Assembly: GCA_963837655.1 (NCBI GenBank)
Contig: CAWIOK010000023.1
Span: 434,001 to 498,000, forward strand
Source: CAVVSD01 sp963837655
GTDB taxonomy: Bacteria > Actinomycetota > Thermoleophilia > Solirubrobacterales > Solirubrobacteraceae
Length of the DNA stretch: 64,000 bases
Direction of reading: 5' to 3'
This document shows, piece by piece, positions 7,903 through 15,687 of this stretch. Each line of letters opens with the position of its first letter. The first letter of the stretch is position 1. Both the position numbers and the translations under genes were made by a program. The notes under the pieces are model-generated. The model saw only the letters and a program-made list of their open reading frames with translations, ran no database searches and was not told the origin of the DNA.

Positions 7903-8717
7903 GCGTGGATCCCACCTTCGAGGTCATCCGCTTCCAGGTCGCCCCGGCGGGCAACGACGTCGCCGTCATCGAGCTCGAGGGCCGCCCGGCCGACCCTCAG
8001 GCGCTCGGCTCCCGGATCATGCTGCTGCTGGAGAACCCCGTGGAGCGGCTCGAGCTGCGACCGATCGTCGAGCCCGACGACGCGCCCGACGGCGTGCTGC
8101 GGGCGACGTTCGCCGCCCCACTGGAGCTCGCGGCCGACGTCGCGACCGACTACGCGCTGTCGACGGGACGCGGACCACTGCTCGAGCTCCCGCCGCCCGA
8201 CGGGGTCGGCGACACGGGCCTCGAGGTCCGCCTCGCGCGGACGGTCAACGCGCTGCGCGGCGAGCTGAGCGACGCGCGCCGCCGGCTCGGGGGGATCGTC
8301 CGCGGTGAGCTCGCGGCCGAGCGCGAGAGCCCTCCGGCCGAGCGCGAGGCGGCCGACGACGCCGCCGCGGCGGCGGCGGCAGAGCGCGCGCGGCTCGAGG
8401 GCGAGCTCGCAGACGCGCAGGGCGACGCCGACGACCTGCGCGACGAGCTGGAGCGGGCCCACGCCCGGATCTCCGAGCTCGAGGCGACGCTGATCGTGCC
8501 TCGCAGCCCGCGTGTGCCGCGGGCCCCCGGCCACCACACGCCCCGGCCACCGCGACCGCCGCGCGGACGCGGAGAGACCGACGAGCAGCCGACCATCGTC
8601 CGCAAGACCCATTCGAGCCTCGGGCGGTCGACGGCGCGCACCGTGATGCTGATCGCGCTCGCGGTGGCGCTCATCGTGATCGTGGTCGTCGTGCTGCAGG
8701 TGCGCGTGCTGACGTAG
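7899..8717 (+). CDS. Hypothetical coiled-coil protein with C-terminal membrane anchor
   Basis: A 272-residue protein. The first ~115 residues form a beta-rich domain (VIRFQVAPAGNDVAVIELEG and later strands); residues ~115-195 are an Ala/Glu/Arg-rich coiled coil; a Pro/Arg-rich linker follows; the end is a single hydrophobic helix (VMLIALAVALIVIVVVVLQV) with a short tail. This is a tail-anchored topology with the bulk in the cytoplasm. The start GTG overlaps the preceding membrane-protein stop (GTGA), pointing to translational coupling. No recognised family. Confidence 0.65.
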   Translation: MSVDPTFEVIRFQVAPAGNDVAVIELEGRPADPQALGSRIMLLLENPVERLELRPIVEPDDAPDGVLRATFAAPLELAADVATDYALSTGRGPLLELPPPDGVGDTGLEVRLARTVNALRGELSDARRRLGGIVRGELAAERESPPAEREAADDAAAAAAAERARLEGELADAQGDADDLRDELERAHARISELEATLIVPRSPRVPRAPGHHTPRPPRPPRGRGETDEQPTIVRKTHSSLGRSTARTVMLIALAVALIVIVVVVLQVRVLT

Positions 8718-8724
8718 GAGCCTG

Positions 8725-10149
8725 TCAGCGGACACGCGCGGCGAGCAGCGCGATGTCGTCGCGCACGCTCCCACGCTCGCCCACGGCCGTCTCGATGCGG
8801 CTCAGCAGACCGGCGGCCGACAGGCCGACGCCCCCGCCCACGACCTCGGCGAGCCCCTCCTCGCCCAGGCCGCCGTCCCCGCCGCCTGCGTCGGTGACGC
8901 CGTCGGTGTAGAGGACCAGCGTGTCGCCCGGCGCGAGCAGGGCGCTGTCGTCGCGGAACGTCGGCGTGTCGAGGATCCCGAGCGGGTGCCCGGGCCGACC
9001 GACGGGCTCGACGGCGCCGCCGGCGCGCAGGATCAGGACCGGTGGGTGCCCGGCGCAGCGCACGTCGGCCCGCACGCCGGACGGGCCGAGCTGCATCCGC
9101 ACGAGCGCCGCGGTGCAGTGCCGCTGGCCGCCGAGCTGCTGGAGCATCGCGTCGTTGAGCGCGAACAGCGCGTCGGCGGGGTCGCGCTCGTATCGCGCCG
9201 CGGCGCGCAGTGTGTGGCGCGCGAGCCCGGTGATCGCCGCGGCGGCGGGGCCCTTGCCCGCGACGTCGCCGATCACGAGCACCCAGTCTCCCGCAGCCGC
9301 GAACGCGTCGTAGAAGTCCCCGCCGACCTCCGTGCCGGCGCTCGCCGCGCGGTAGCGCGCAGCCAGCTCGAGCTGGGGCACGGGCGGCAGCGCCGGCGGC
9401 AGCAGGCCGGACTGCAGCTCGCTGGCCACCTGGGTCTGGCGGGCGGCGAGCAGCGCGCCGTCCAGCGCCAGCGCCGCGTGCTCGGCCAGCAGCCGCGCGG
9501 TCATGCGCTCGTCGTCGCCGAAGCGGGCCGCGGGAGCACCCAGCAGCATCCGTCCGATCACCTGTCCTCGCGCCCGCAACGACAGCTCGGTCACGCTGTC
9601 GTGCCCGTCGGGCACCTCCTCACCGGCCTCGCCGAGACGGTGCAGCGAGCCATCCTCGCCCAGCAGGTCCACGACGGCGCCGTCGGCGAGCGACGGCAGC
9701 GCGAGCTCGGCGACGCGCTGCGCCAGCGCCGGCGCTCCGGCGGCCAGATCCAGTTCACGCGCGGCGGTCGCCAGCAGCGCGTTGCGCGTGTGCTGGCGAA
9801 CGAGCCACTGCTCGGTCCTGCGGCGCTCGGTGACGTCGGCCATGATCACCGCGGCGCCGTCCTCGACCGGGAACGAGGTCAGGATCCAGCGGCGCGCGTC
9901 GCCCCCGACGACGCCCGTCACCTCCATCGCCTCCACCGCACTCCCGCTGTGGACGACGGAGGCCACGTTGCCGTGGACCTCCGCGGCGCCGGCGCCGTGC
10001 AGATCCTCGGGGGTGTGGCCGAGCATGTCCTGTGGGCGCATCGCCCACATCCCCGCCAGTGCGTCGTTGACCCGGATGTAGCGCAGGTCGCGGTCGAGGA
10101 GGGCCATGCCCAGCGGAGAGCGCTCGAAGAGCAGCTCGGTCGCCGTCAT
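8725..10149 (-). CDS. PAS-GAF-SpoIIE serine phosphatase (RsbU/RsbP-type)
   Basis: A 474-residue signalling protein of the PP2C-type SpoIIE phosphatase family, which usually dephosphorylates an anti-anti-sigma factor and so releases a sigma factor. Order of domains: PAS (about 1-112, FERSPLGMALLDRDLRYIRV), GAF (about 120-235) and SpoIIE phosphatase (about 245-474). Metal-binding landmarks are intact: GGDFYDAF, VIGDVAGKGPAAA, and LYTDGVTDA near the C-terminus. No kinase or STAS partner is adjacent; a SpoIIAA-like protein lies at 27.6 kb but is of another family. No transmembrane segment, so it is probably cytoplasmic. Confidence 0.87.
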   Translation of the reverse strand: MTATELLFERSPLGMALLDRDLRYIRVNDALAGMWAMRPQDMLGHTPEDLHGAGAAEVHGNVASVVHSGSAVEAMEVTGVVGGDARRWILTSFPVEDGAAVIMADVTERRRTEQWLVRQHTRNALLATAARELDLAAGAPALAQRVAELALPSLADGAVVDLLGEDGSLHRLGEAGEEVPDGHDSVTELSLRARGQVIGRMLLGAPAARFGDDERMTARLLAEHAALALDGALLAARQTQVASELQSGLLPPALPPVPQLELAARYRAASAGTEVGGDFYDAFAAAGDWVLVIGDVAGKGPAAAAITGLARHTLRAAARYERDPADALFALNDAMLQQLGGQRHCTAALVRMQLGPSGVRADVRCAGHPPVLILRAGGAVEPVGRPGHPLGILDTPTFRDDSALLAPGDTLVLYTDGVTDAGGGDGGLGEEGLAEVVGGGVGLSAAGLLSRIETAVGERGSVRDDIALLAARVR

Positions 10150-10185
10150 GACGGGTCTCGTACCCCGCCACGGCGTCCACGACCC

Positions 10186-11439
10186 TCAGCGAGGAAGTCG
10201 AGGGGCGATGATCCTGTACGCCTTCAGGCCCAGCCCGAGCCGCTCGCGGTCCTCCGACTGCATCGGATCCAGGCCCGTCAGCTCGCGCACTCGGTCCAGT
10301 CGGTAGGCCACCGTGTGGCGGTGCGCGTAGATCGCCGCCGCCGTCGCGTTCATGTTGCAGTTCTGCTCGAGATAGGACTCCAGCGTGCCCACGAGATCGG
10401 TGCGGTACTGGTCGTCGTACTTGACGATCGGCGCGACGGTGTCCTCGTAGAACGAGCGGACTTCCTCGGGGTGTGAGGCCAGCACGCGGAACAGCAGCCG
10501 GTAGGTCCCGGTGCCGATGTCCTCCGCGATCGGCGCGTCGGACTGTCGCAGGACGTCGAGGACGAGCTCGGCCTCCTGGATCGCACGTGGGAAGTCGCCG
10601 GGGTCGGCGTAGAACGAGGAGAGCCCGACCGTGCCGTGTCGCTGCAGGCGCGTCGCCAGGCGGCGCGCGGTCGACAGCGTCGTCTCCGGCGCATCATCTG
10701 CCCCGGCAGCCGGCAGCAGCGCGTAGACGCGGCCGTCCAGGTGCTGGGCGAGCGCGCCGGGGAACTCCTCGGCGATCGTCGCGACGACGTGCCGTGGGCG
10801 GTCCGTGCGCAGCTCGGCGCAGAGCACGACGACGCCCCGCGACAGGTCGCAGCCCAGTCGCCCGGCCCGCCGCACGACCTCGCGCGGGTCGAGATCGGGC
10901 CGCGAGCGCAGGTCCTCCAAGAACGAGCCGCGCAGGTTCTGCTCGACCTCATCCTTGGCCTCCTCGACGGCGACCTCGGTGAGCGAGGCGACGGCGGCGA
11001 GGTGCAGGTACTCCGCGGCCTCCGGATTCGGTCCCACTCCCCCCGACGAACCCGCAACGAGCGCCACGATCCCGACGACGTCGTCACCGGTGGCGATCGG
11101 CGCCTCCGCGATGAGCGCCGCCGGCACCTCCACCGGCCGGTCCTTCACGCGGTCGGCGGCGTAGCGGCGGAGCGCAGGCAGCGCGGCCGAGGCGGGCGAG
11201 GAGGCCGGAGCCGCCACCGCCACGCCGAGGCGCGGCACGATGATGGCGACCGGTCCGCCGGCCGCCTCGCTGGCCAGCTCGGCGACGCGGCCGAGGCCCT
11301 CGCCGCCGAGCACTGCCTCGACCATGCTCAGATGAACGGCGCGGAGCTGCTCGACGAACGAGCCTCCCGCGCCGACATCCGAATCCTTCGGCCCGGCAGG
11401 AGCCCCGTCGTCCCCCGGCGCCGGGGCTCCTCTCACCAT
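10186..11439 (-). CDS. PucR/CdaR-type transcriptional regulator
   Basis: A 417-residue regulator with a GAF-like sensory half and the C-terminal PucR helix-turn-helix (about residues 355-410): SYLEQNCNMNATAAAIYAHR then HTVAYRLDRVRELTG, the classic family signature. Such proteins control purine, sugar-acid or nitrogen-source pathways. ATG 11439 lies 4 nt after the glnK stop, and upstream are glnK and amtB on the same strand, so the operon is amtB-glnK-regulator. The likely signal is therefore nitrogen status or a nitrogenous compound (inference). The frame is open upstream but would run through glnK. Confidence 0.83.
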   Translation of the reverse strand: MVRGAPAPGDDGAPAGPKDSDVGAGGSFVEQLRAVHLSMVEAVLGGEGLGRVAELASEAAGGPVAIIVPRLGVAVAAPASSPASAALPALRRYAADRVKDRPVEVPAALIAEAPIATGDDVVGIVALVAGSSGGVGPNPEAAEYLHLAAVASLTEVAVEEAKDEVEQNLRGSFLEDLRSRPDLDPREVVRRAGRLGCDLSRGVVVLCAELRTDRPRHVVATIAEEFPGALAQHLDGRVYALLPAAGADDAPETTLSTARRLATRLQRHGTVGLSSFYADPGDFPRAIQEAELVLDVLRQSDAPIAEDIGTGTYRLLFRVLASHPEEVRSFYEDTVAPIVKYDDQYRTDLVGTLESYLEQNCNMNATAAAIYAHRHTVAYRLDRVRELTGLDPMQSEDRERLGLGLKAYRIIAPRLPR

Positions 11440-11443
11440 GGCC

Positions 11444-11818
11444 TCAGGAGGACGCGGCTGCTGCCGCGTCGGGGTGCGCCTGCAGGACTTCCTCGCCGGA
11501 CTCCCCGGTCCGGACTCGGTAGGCCTCTTCGACCGGCTGCACGAACACCTTGCCATCGCCGATGGCGCCGGTCCGTCCGTGCTTCAGGATCGTGTCCACG
11601 ATCGTCTGGACGTCACTCGTCGCGACGACGCACTCGATCTTGACCTTGGGGCGGAGGTAGTTCGTGACCTCCGACCCGCGGTACTTCTCGGTGATTCCCC
11701 TCTGCCGCCCGGAGCCCTTCACCTCGCTGATCGTCAGCGAGGGGAAGCCGAGCGTCAACAGCTCGGTGCGGATGGGCTCGAACGACTCGTGACGGACGAT
11801 GCCGATGACGAGCTTCAT
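11444..11818 (-). CDS. glnK: P-II nitrogen regulatory protein
   Basis: A 124-residue P-II signal protein. The fold signatures are clear: MKLVIGIVRHESFEPIRTEL, a T-loop starting GSGRQRGITEKYRG, and the B/C-loop region GRTGAIGDGKVFVQPVEEA that binds ATP/ADP and 2-oxoglutarate. The tyrosine normally modified at position 51 is Val here (SEVTNYLRPK), though Tyr46 and Tyr54 remain nearby. Canonical Tyr51 uridylylation/adenylylation therefore seems impossible. The C-terminus has an Ala-rich extension. The start ATG overlaps the amtB stop (ATGA), so GlnK is made with the transporter it is expected to gate. Confidence 0.92.
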   Translation of the reverse strand: MKLVIGIVRHESFEPIRTELLTLGFPSLTISEVKGSGRQRGITEKYRGSEVTNYLRPKVKIECVVATSDVQTIVDTILKHGRTGAIGDGKVFVQPVEEAYRVRTGESGEEVLQAHPDAAAAASS

Positions 11819-13269
11819 GTGGCCGGGGCCTCCTGGCTGTAGGCGGTACTCGGTGTCGCAGCCGCGACTGGTCGTGCACCGTAGGCCGACAGCTCAGCGG
11901 CCGGGATGAACTGCTCCGGGTAGCCGTACATGCCGTGCTCGGTGATGTCCAGACCGGCGTCCTCGTCCTCGTCGGGCACACGTAGCCCGAAGATGGCCTT
12001 GATGGCGCCGAACGTGGCCATCGACAGGATGAACACCGCAGCGAAGGCAGCGACAACGCCGACGAGCTGCACTCCCAACTGCTTGAACGAGCCGTTGTAG
12101 AACAGGCCAGGGTCACCGACGCCGTTGTAGGCCGCCAACCTGGTCGACGTGAACAGGCCGCAGGACAACGTGCCCCAGATGCCCGCCAAGCCGTGCGCGG
12201 ACAGAGCGCCCACCGGGTCGTCCAGGACCTTGTCGATCGAGATGACCGCGACCACCACAAGGATGCCCGCGATGATGCCGATGATCGGGGCCGACCAGAA
12301 CTCCACGTAGCCGGATGGCGCCGTGATCGCCACCAGCGCCGCGATGGCGCCGTTGCCGATCATGCCGACGTCCAGCGTCTTCTGCATGAAGTAGCTGGTC
12401 GCCATGGCGCCGATGACGCCGGCCGCGGCGGCGAGGTTCGTCACGACGACGATCTCGGCGAAGCGGGCGTCGGCGGTGCCGAGGGTCGAGCCCGGGTTGA
12501 ACCCGAACCAGCCCAGCCACAGGATCAGGACACCGAGGCCGAAGATCGGCATCGAGTGGCCCGGGATCGCGCGCGGCTTGCCGTCGGGCCCGTACTTGCC
12601 CTTGCGGGGGCCGAGCAGCAGCAGCGCGGCGAACGCGCCGGTCGCACCGGAGAGGTGGACCACCGTCGAACCGGCGAAGTCCTGCACGCCGTTGCCAATG
12701 GACGACGCGAGCCAGCCACCGCCGAAGATCCAGTGCGCGATGAGCGGGTAGATGATCGCGGAGAAGACCACCGCGTAGATCGGGTACGCGATGAACTTGA
12801 TCCGCTCGATCGTCGTCCCCCAGACGATCGCCAGCGACACCGCGCAGAAGACGAACTGGAAGAAGAAGAACGCCGCGCTGTGACCATCCACTGTGCCTTC
12901 GACAAGGCCGCCGGAGATGCTCGAGCCGTACTGGAAGAAGAAGCCCGAATCACCCGCCAGCCACGCCGAGCCGCCGAACGCGAGCGCGAACCCGCAGGCC
13001 CACCACACGATCGAGCAGATCGAGAAGTTCGTGAGGATCTTCGCGACGACTGCACCCACGTTCTTCCCGCGGGAGAACCCCAGCTCCAGGAACAGGAATC
13101 CAGCCTGCATGAACATCACCAGCACGCCGGCGACGATCACCCACGTCGTGTTGAGATCACTGGCGATCACGTCTGGATTCGCGGCGTCCTGAGCGAGTGC
13201 CGCACTCGGAACCACCAGGACGGCAAGCAGCGTCAAGCACGCTGCAGCCGTCAGTCGGCTACGTCTCAT
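11815..13269 (-). CDS. amtB: Ammonium transporter
   Basis: A 484-residue Amt/MEP/Rh channel that conducts ammonium across the membrane. It starts with a cleavable signal peptide (LTLLAVLVVPSAALA) and has about eleven membrane helices. Family signatures: GFLFLELGFSRGKN, the DFAGSTVVHLSGATGAFAAL region and GMIGNGAIAALVAITAPSG; the pore histidines (HLSG and SAHGLAGIWG) are present. The cytoplasmic C-terminal tail (DEDEDAGLDITEHGMYGYPE) is the conserved segment that contacts P-II proteins. Start ATG 13269 is followed by Arg-rich signal residues. First gene of the amtB-glnK-pucR-type operon. Confidence 0.93.
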   Translation of the reverse strand: MRRSRLTAAACLTLLAVLVVPSAALAQDAANPDVIASDLNTTWVIVAGVLVMFMQAGFLFLELGFSRGKNVGAVVAKILTNFSICSIVWWACGFALAFGGSAWLAGDSGFFFQYGSSISGGLVEGTVDGHSAAFFFFQFVFCAVSLAIVWGTTIERIKFIAYPIYAVVFSAIIYPLIAHWIFGGGWLASSIGNGVQDFAGSTVVHLSGATGAFAALLLLGPRKGKYGPDGKPRAIPGHSMPIFGLGVLILWLGWFGFNPGSTLGTADARFAEIVVVTNLAAAAGVIGAMATSYFMQKTLDVGMIGNGAIAALVAITAPSGYVEFWSAPIIGIIAGILVVVAVISIDKVLDDPVGALSAHGLAGIWGTLSCGLFTSTRLAAYNGVGDPGLFYNGSFKQLGVQLVGVVAAFAAVFILSMATFGAIKAIFGLRVPDEDEDAGLDITEHGMYGYPEQFIPAAELSAYGARPVAAATPSTAYSQEAPAT

Positions 13270-13420
13270 CCTTCCTCCTGTCTCGGGATACCAGGGAATG
13301 GTGCGCCCGCGACCGGGACCGGGTCTTTGGACTCCTGTCGAAAGATCGGAGTGCCGGTTGTACACCGTGTCGCCTGACCGGGCGACGGCTCGCCAGCAGG
13401 GCGAATCGGCTGCCCTGCGA

Positions 13421-13438
13421 CTTGTACAGAGGTACAAG
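13421..13438. promoter_or_regulatory. Inverted repeat CTTGTAC-N4-GTACAAG between amtB and glnN
   Basis: A perfect 7-nt inverted repeat (arms 13421-13427 and 13432-13438) lies between the divergent nitrogen genes, 22 nt before the glnN TAGGGT box. A related half, GGTTGTACACC, is at 13357-13367. This is a plausible binding site for a shared nitrogen regulator; no known consensus is claimed. Confidence 0.45.
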
Positions 13439-13459
13439 GAAGGACTCAGCAACCAGCGT

Positions 13460-13472
13460 TAGGGTCGCCCCC
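13460..13472 (+). promoter_or_regulatory. Leaderless promoter box of glnN
   Basis: TAGGGT at 13460-13465 ends 7 nt before ATG 13473. This is the spacing expected when transcription begins at the start codon, and it lacks a ribosome binding site. Confidence 0.55.
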
Positions 13473-15623
13473 ATGCCCAGACTTCGCCAGAGCAATGTGC
13501 TCGCCGCCCAGTGGGCGGCGAACGGATCTGCCCTCGGTACGACCGACCTCACCGTCGCGTCCAATGCCGACTTCGGACAGAACGTCTTCAGTGACCTCGT
13601 CCAGCGCCAGCGCCTGCCCAAGGACGTCTACAAGCGCCTGCAGGAGACGCTGCGCCGCGGCGAGCCGCTCGACACCTCGCTCGCCGACCAGGTCGCCCAG
13701 GCGATGAAGGACTGGGCGATGGAGAAGGGCGCGACGCACTACTCGCACTGGTTCCAGCCGCTCACCGGCCTCACGGCCGAGAAGCACGACTCCTTCTACA
13801 ACCCGACCGGCGACGGCGGCGCGATCGCGGAGTTCTCGGGCAAGGAGCTCATCCAGGGCGAGCCCGACGCGTCGTCGTTCCCGAGCGGCGGCCTGCGCGC
13901 GACGTTCGAGGCTCGCGGCTACACCGCCTGGGACCCGACGTCGCCGGCGTTCATCCTCGAGAACCCCAACGGCGCGCTGCTCTGCATCCCGACGGCGTTC
14001 GCGTCGTGGTCGGGCGAGGCGCTGGACCAGAAGATCCCGCTCCTGCGCTCGATGGACGCGATGTCGAAGTCCGCGGTCCGCGCACTGGATCTGTTCGGCG
14101 AGACCGGCGTCGAGCGGGTCTTCACGACCGTCGGGCCCGAGCAGGAGTACTTCCTGATCGACGAGCAGTACTTCTACGAGCGTCCCGATCTCATCAACAC
14201 CGGGCGCACGCTGTTCGGCGCCAAGCCGCCGAAGGGCCACGAGCTCGACGACCACTACTTCGGGTCGATCCCCGAGCGCGTGCTCGCGTACATGCTCGAG
14301 ACCGAGGCCGAGCTGCGCCGCCTGTCCGTGCCGGTGAAGACGCGCCACAACGAGGTCGCGCCGAACCAGTTCGAGCTCGCGCCGATGTTCGAGAACTCCA
14401 ACGTCGGCTCCGATCACCAGCAGCTGACGATGCAGATCATGCAGAACGTCGCGCGCCGGTACGGCCTCGTCTGCCTCATCCACGAGAAGCCGTTCGCCGG
14501 CGTCAACGGCTCGGGCAAGCACAACAACTGGTCCATGGGCACCGACCAGGGCCACAACCTGCTGAACCCGGGTGACACCCCCGGCCAGAACCTGCAGTTC
14601 CTGTTCTTCTGCGCCGCCGTCATCTCCGCCGTCGACAAGCACCAGGAGCTGCTGCGCGCATCGGTCGCGGCCGCGGGCCAGGATCACCGCCTGGGTGCCG
14701 CCGAGGCGCCGCCGGCCATCATCTCGATCTTCCTCGGCGCCGAGCTGGACAAGGCGTTCGCGGCCATCGAGGCGGGCGCCGACACCGCCACCTCCGAAAA
14801 GGGCTTCCTCGGACTCGGCACCCCGGTGCTGCCGCCGCTGCCCCTCGACGGCGGCGACCGCAACCGCACCTCGCCGTTCGCCTTCACGGGCAACAAGTTC
14901 GAGTTCCGCGCGCTCGGCGCGAGCATGACGCTGGGCCTTCCCAACACCGTCCTCAACACGATCGTCGCCGAGGCCGTCGACGAGATGAGCGACAAGCTCG
15001 AGGCAGCGCTGAAGGACGGCACCGAGCTCGACGCCGCGGTCCTCGAGATCGTGCGCGAGAAGTGGCTGGCGAACAAGCGCGTCGTGTTCAGCGGCGACGG
15101 CTACTCGGAGGAGTGGCACGCCGAGGCGATCAAGCGCGGGCTCTCCGACCTCAAGACGACGCCGGATGCGCTGCCCGCGATCATCGCGCCGACCACGGTC
15201 GAGGCGTTCTCGAAGTACGGCGTGCTCTCCGAGCGCGAGCTGGAGTCGCGCTACGAGGTGCTGGTCGAGCAGTACATCATCACGCTGAACATCGAGGCGG
15301 AGACGGCCGCCTCGATCGCGCGGACGATGATCCTGCCGGCGGCCATCCGCCACCTCAACGAGCTCAAGCTCGCGGACATCGAGGTCCTGATCAACGAGAC
15401 CGCCGACCTCGTGGACGATCTCACCCAGGCGCTCTTCGCGCTCGAAGAGGTCAACGCCGACCACCCCGAGGACGTGGACGCGCTGGGCGAGGCGAAGTAC
15501 ATGCGCGACAGCGTGATCCCGGCGATGCTCGCGGTCCGCACGGTGGCCGACAAGCTCGAGAAGATCGTGGCAGACGACCTCTGGCCGCTGCCCAAGTACG
15601 AGGAGATGCTCTTCATCAAGTAG
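13473..15623 (+). CDS. glnN: Glutamine synthetase type III
   Basis: A 716-residue type III glutamine synthetase (ATP-dependent glutamate plus ammonia to glutamine), of the usual ~700-residue GSIII length. Motifs: EKHDSFYNPTGDGG in the N-terminal region, the metal-binding VGPEQEYFLID, the NQFELAP segment, the ATP/ammonia region VNGSGKHNNWSMGT, and the substrate-site NRTSPFAFTGNKFEFR. ATG 13473 is supported by a TAGGGT box 7 nt upstream. It diverges from amtB-glnK-pucR, so ammonium uptake, sensing and assimilation sit at one locus. A strong hairpin terminator follows. Confidence 0.95.
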   Translation: MPRLRQSNVLAAQWAANGSALGTTDLTVASNADFGQNVFSDLVQRQRLPKDVYKRLQETLRRGEPLDTSLADQVAQAMKDWAMEKGATHYSHWFQPLTGLTAEKHDSFYNPTGDGGAIAEFSGKELIQGEPDASSFPSGGLRATFEARGYTAWDPTSPAFILENPNGALLCIPTAFASWSGEALDQKIPLLRSMDAMSKSAVRALDLFGETGVERVFTTVGPEQEYFLIDEQYFYERPDLINTGRTLFGAKPPKGHELDDHYFGSIPERVLAYMLETEAELRRLSVPVKTRHNEVAPNQFELAPMFENSNVGSDHQQLTMQIMQNVARRYGLVCLIHEKPFAGVNGSGKHNNWSMGTDQGHNLLNPGDTPGQNLQFLFFCAAVISAVDKHQELLRASVAAAGQDHRLGAAEAPPAIISIFLGAELDKAFAAIEAGADTATSEKGFLGLGTPVLPPLPLDGGDRNRTSPFAFTGNKFEFRALGASMTLGLPNTVLNTIVAEAVDEMSDKLEAALKDGTELDAAVLEIVREKWLANKRVVFSGDGYSEEWHAEAIKRGLSDLKTTPDALPAIIAPTTVEAFSKYGVLSERELESRYEVLVEQYIITLNIEAETAASIARTMILPAAIRHLNELKLADIEVLINETADLVDDLTQALFALEEVNADHPEDVDALGEAKYMRDSVIPAMLAVRTVADKLEKIVADDLWPLPKYEEMLFIK

Positions 15624-15652
15624 CTCCCTGACCGGAGCTGGGCATGCAGTGC

Positions 15653-15678
15653 GAGGGCCCCGCGCGAGCGGGGCCCTC
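15653..15678. terminator. Rho-independent-like terminator after glnN
   Basis: An 11-bp perfect GC stem (GAGGGCCCCGC / GCGGGGCCCTC) with a GCGA loop, followed by GTCGTT. It lies between converging glnN and the flavin hydroxylase gene and may serve both directions. Confidence 0.75.
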
Positions 15679-15687
15679 GTCGTTGCA

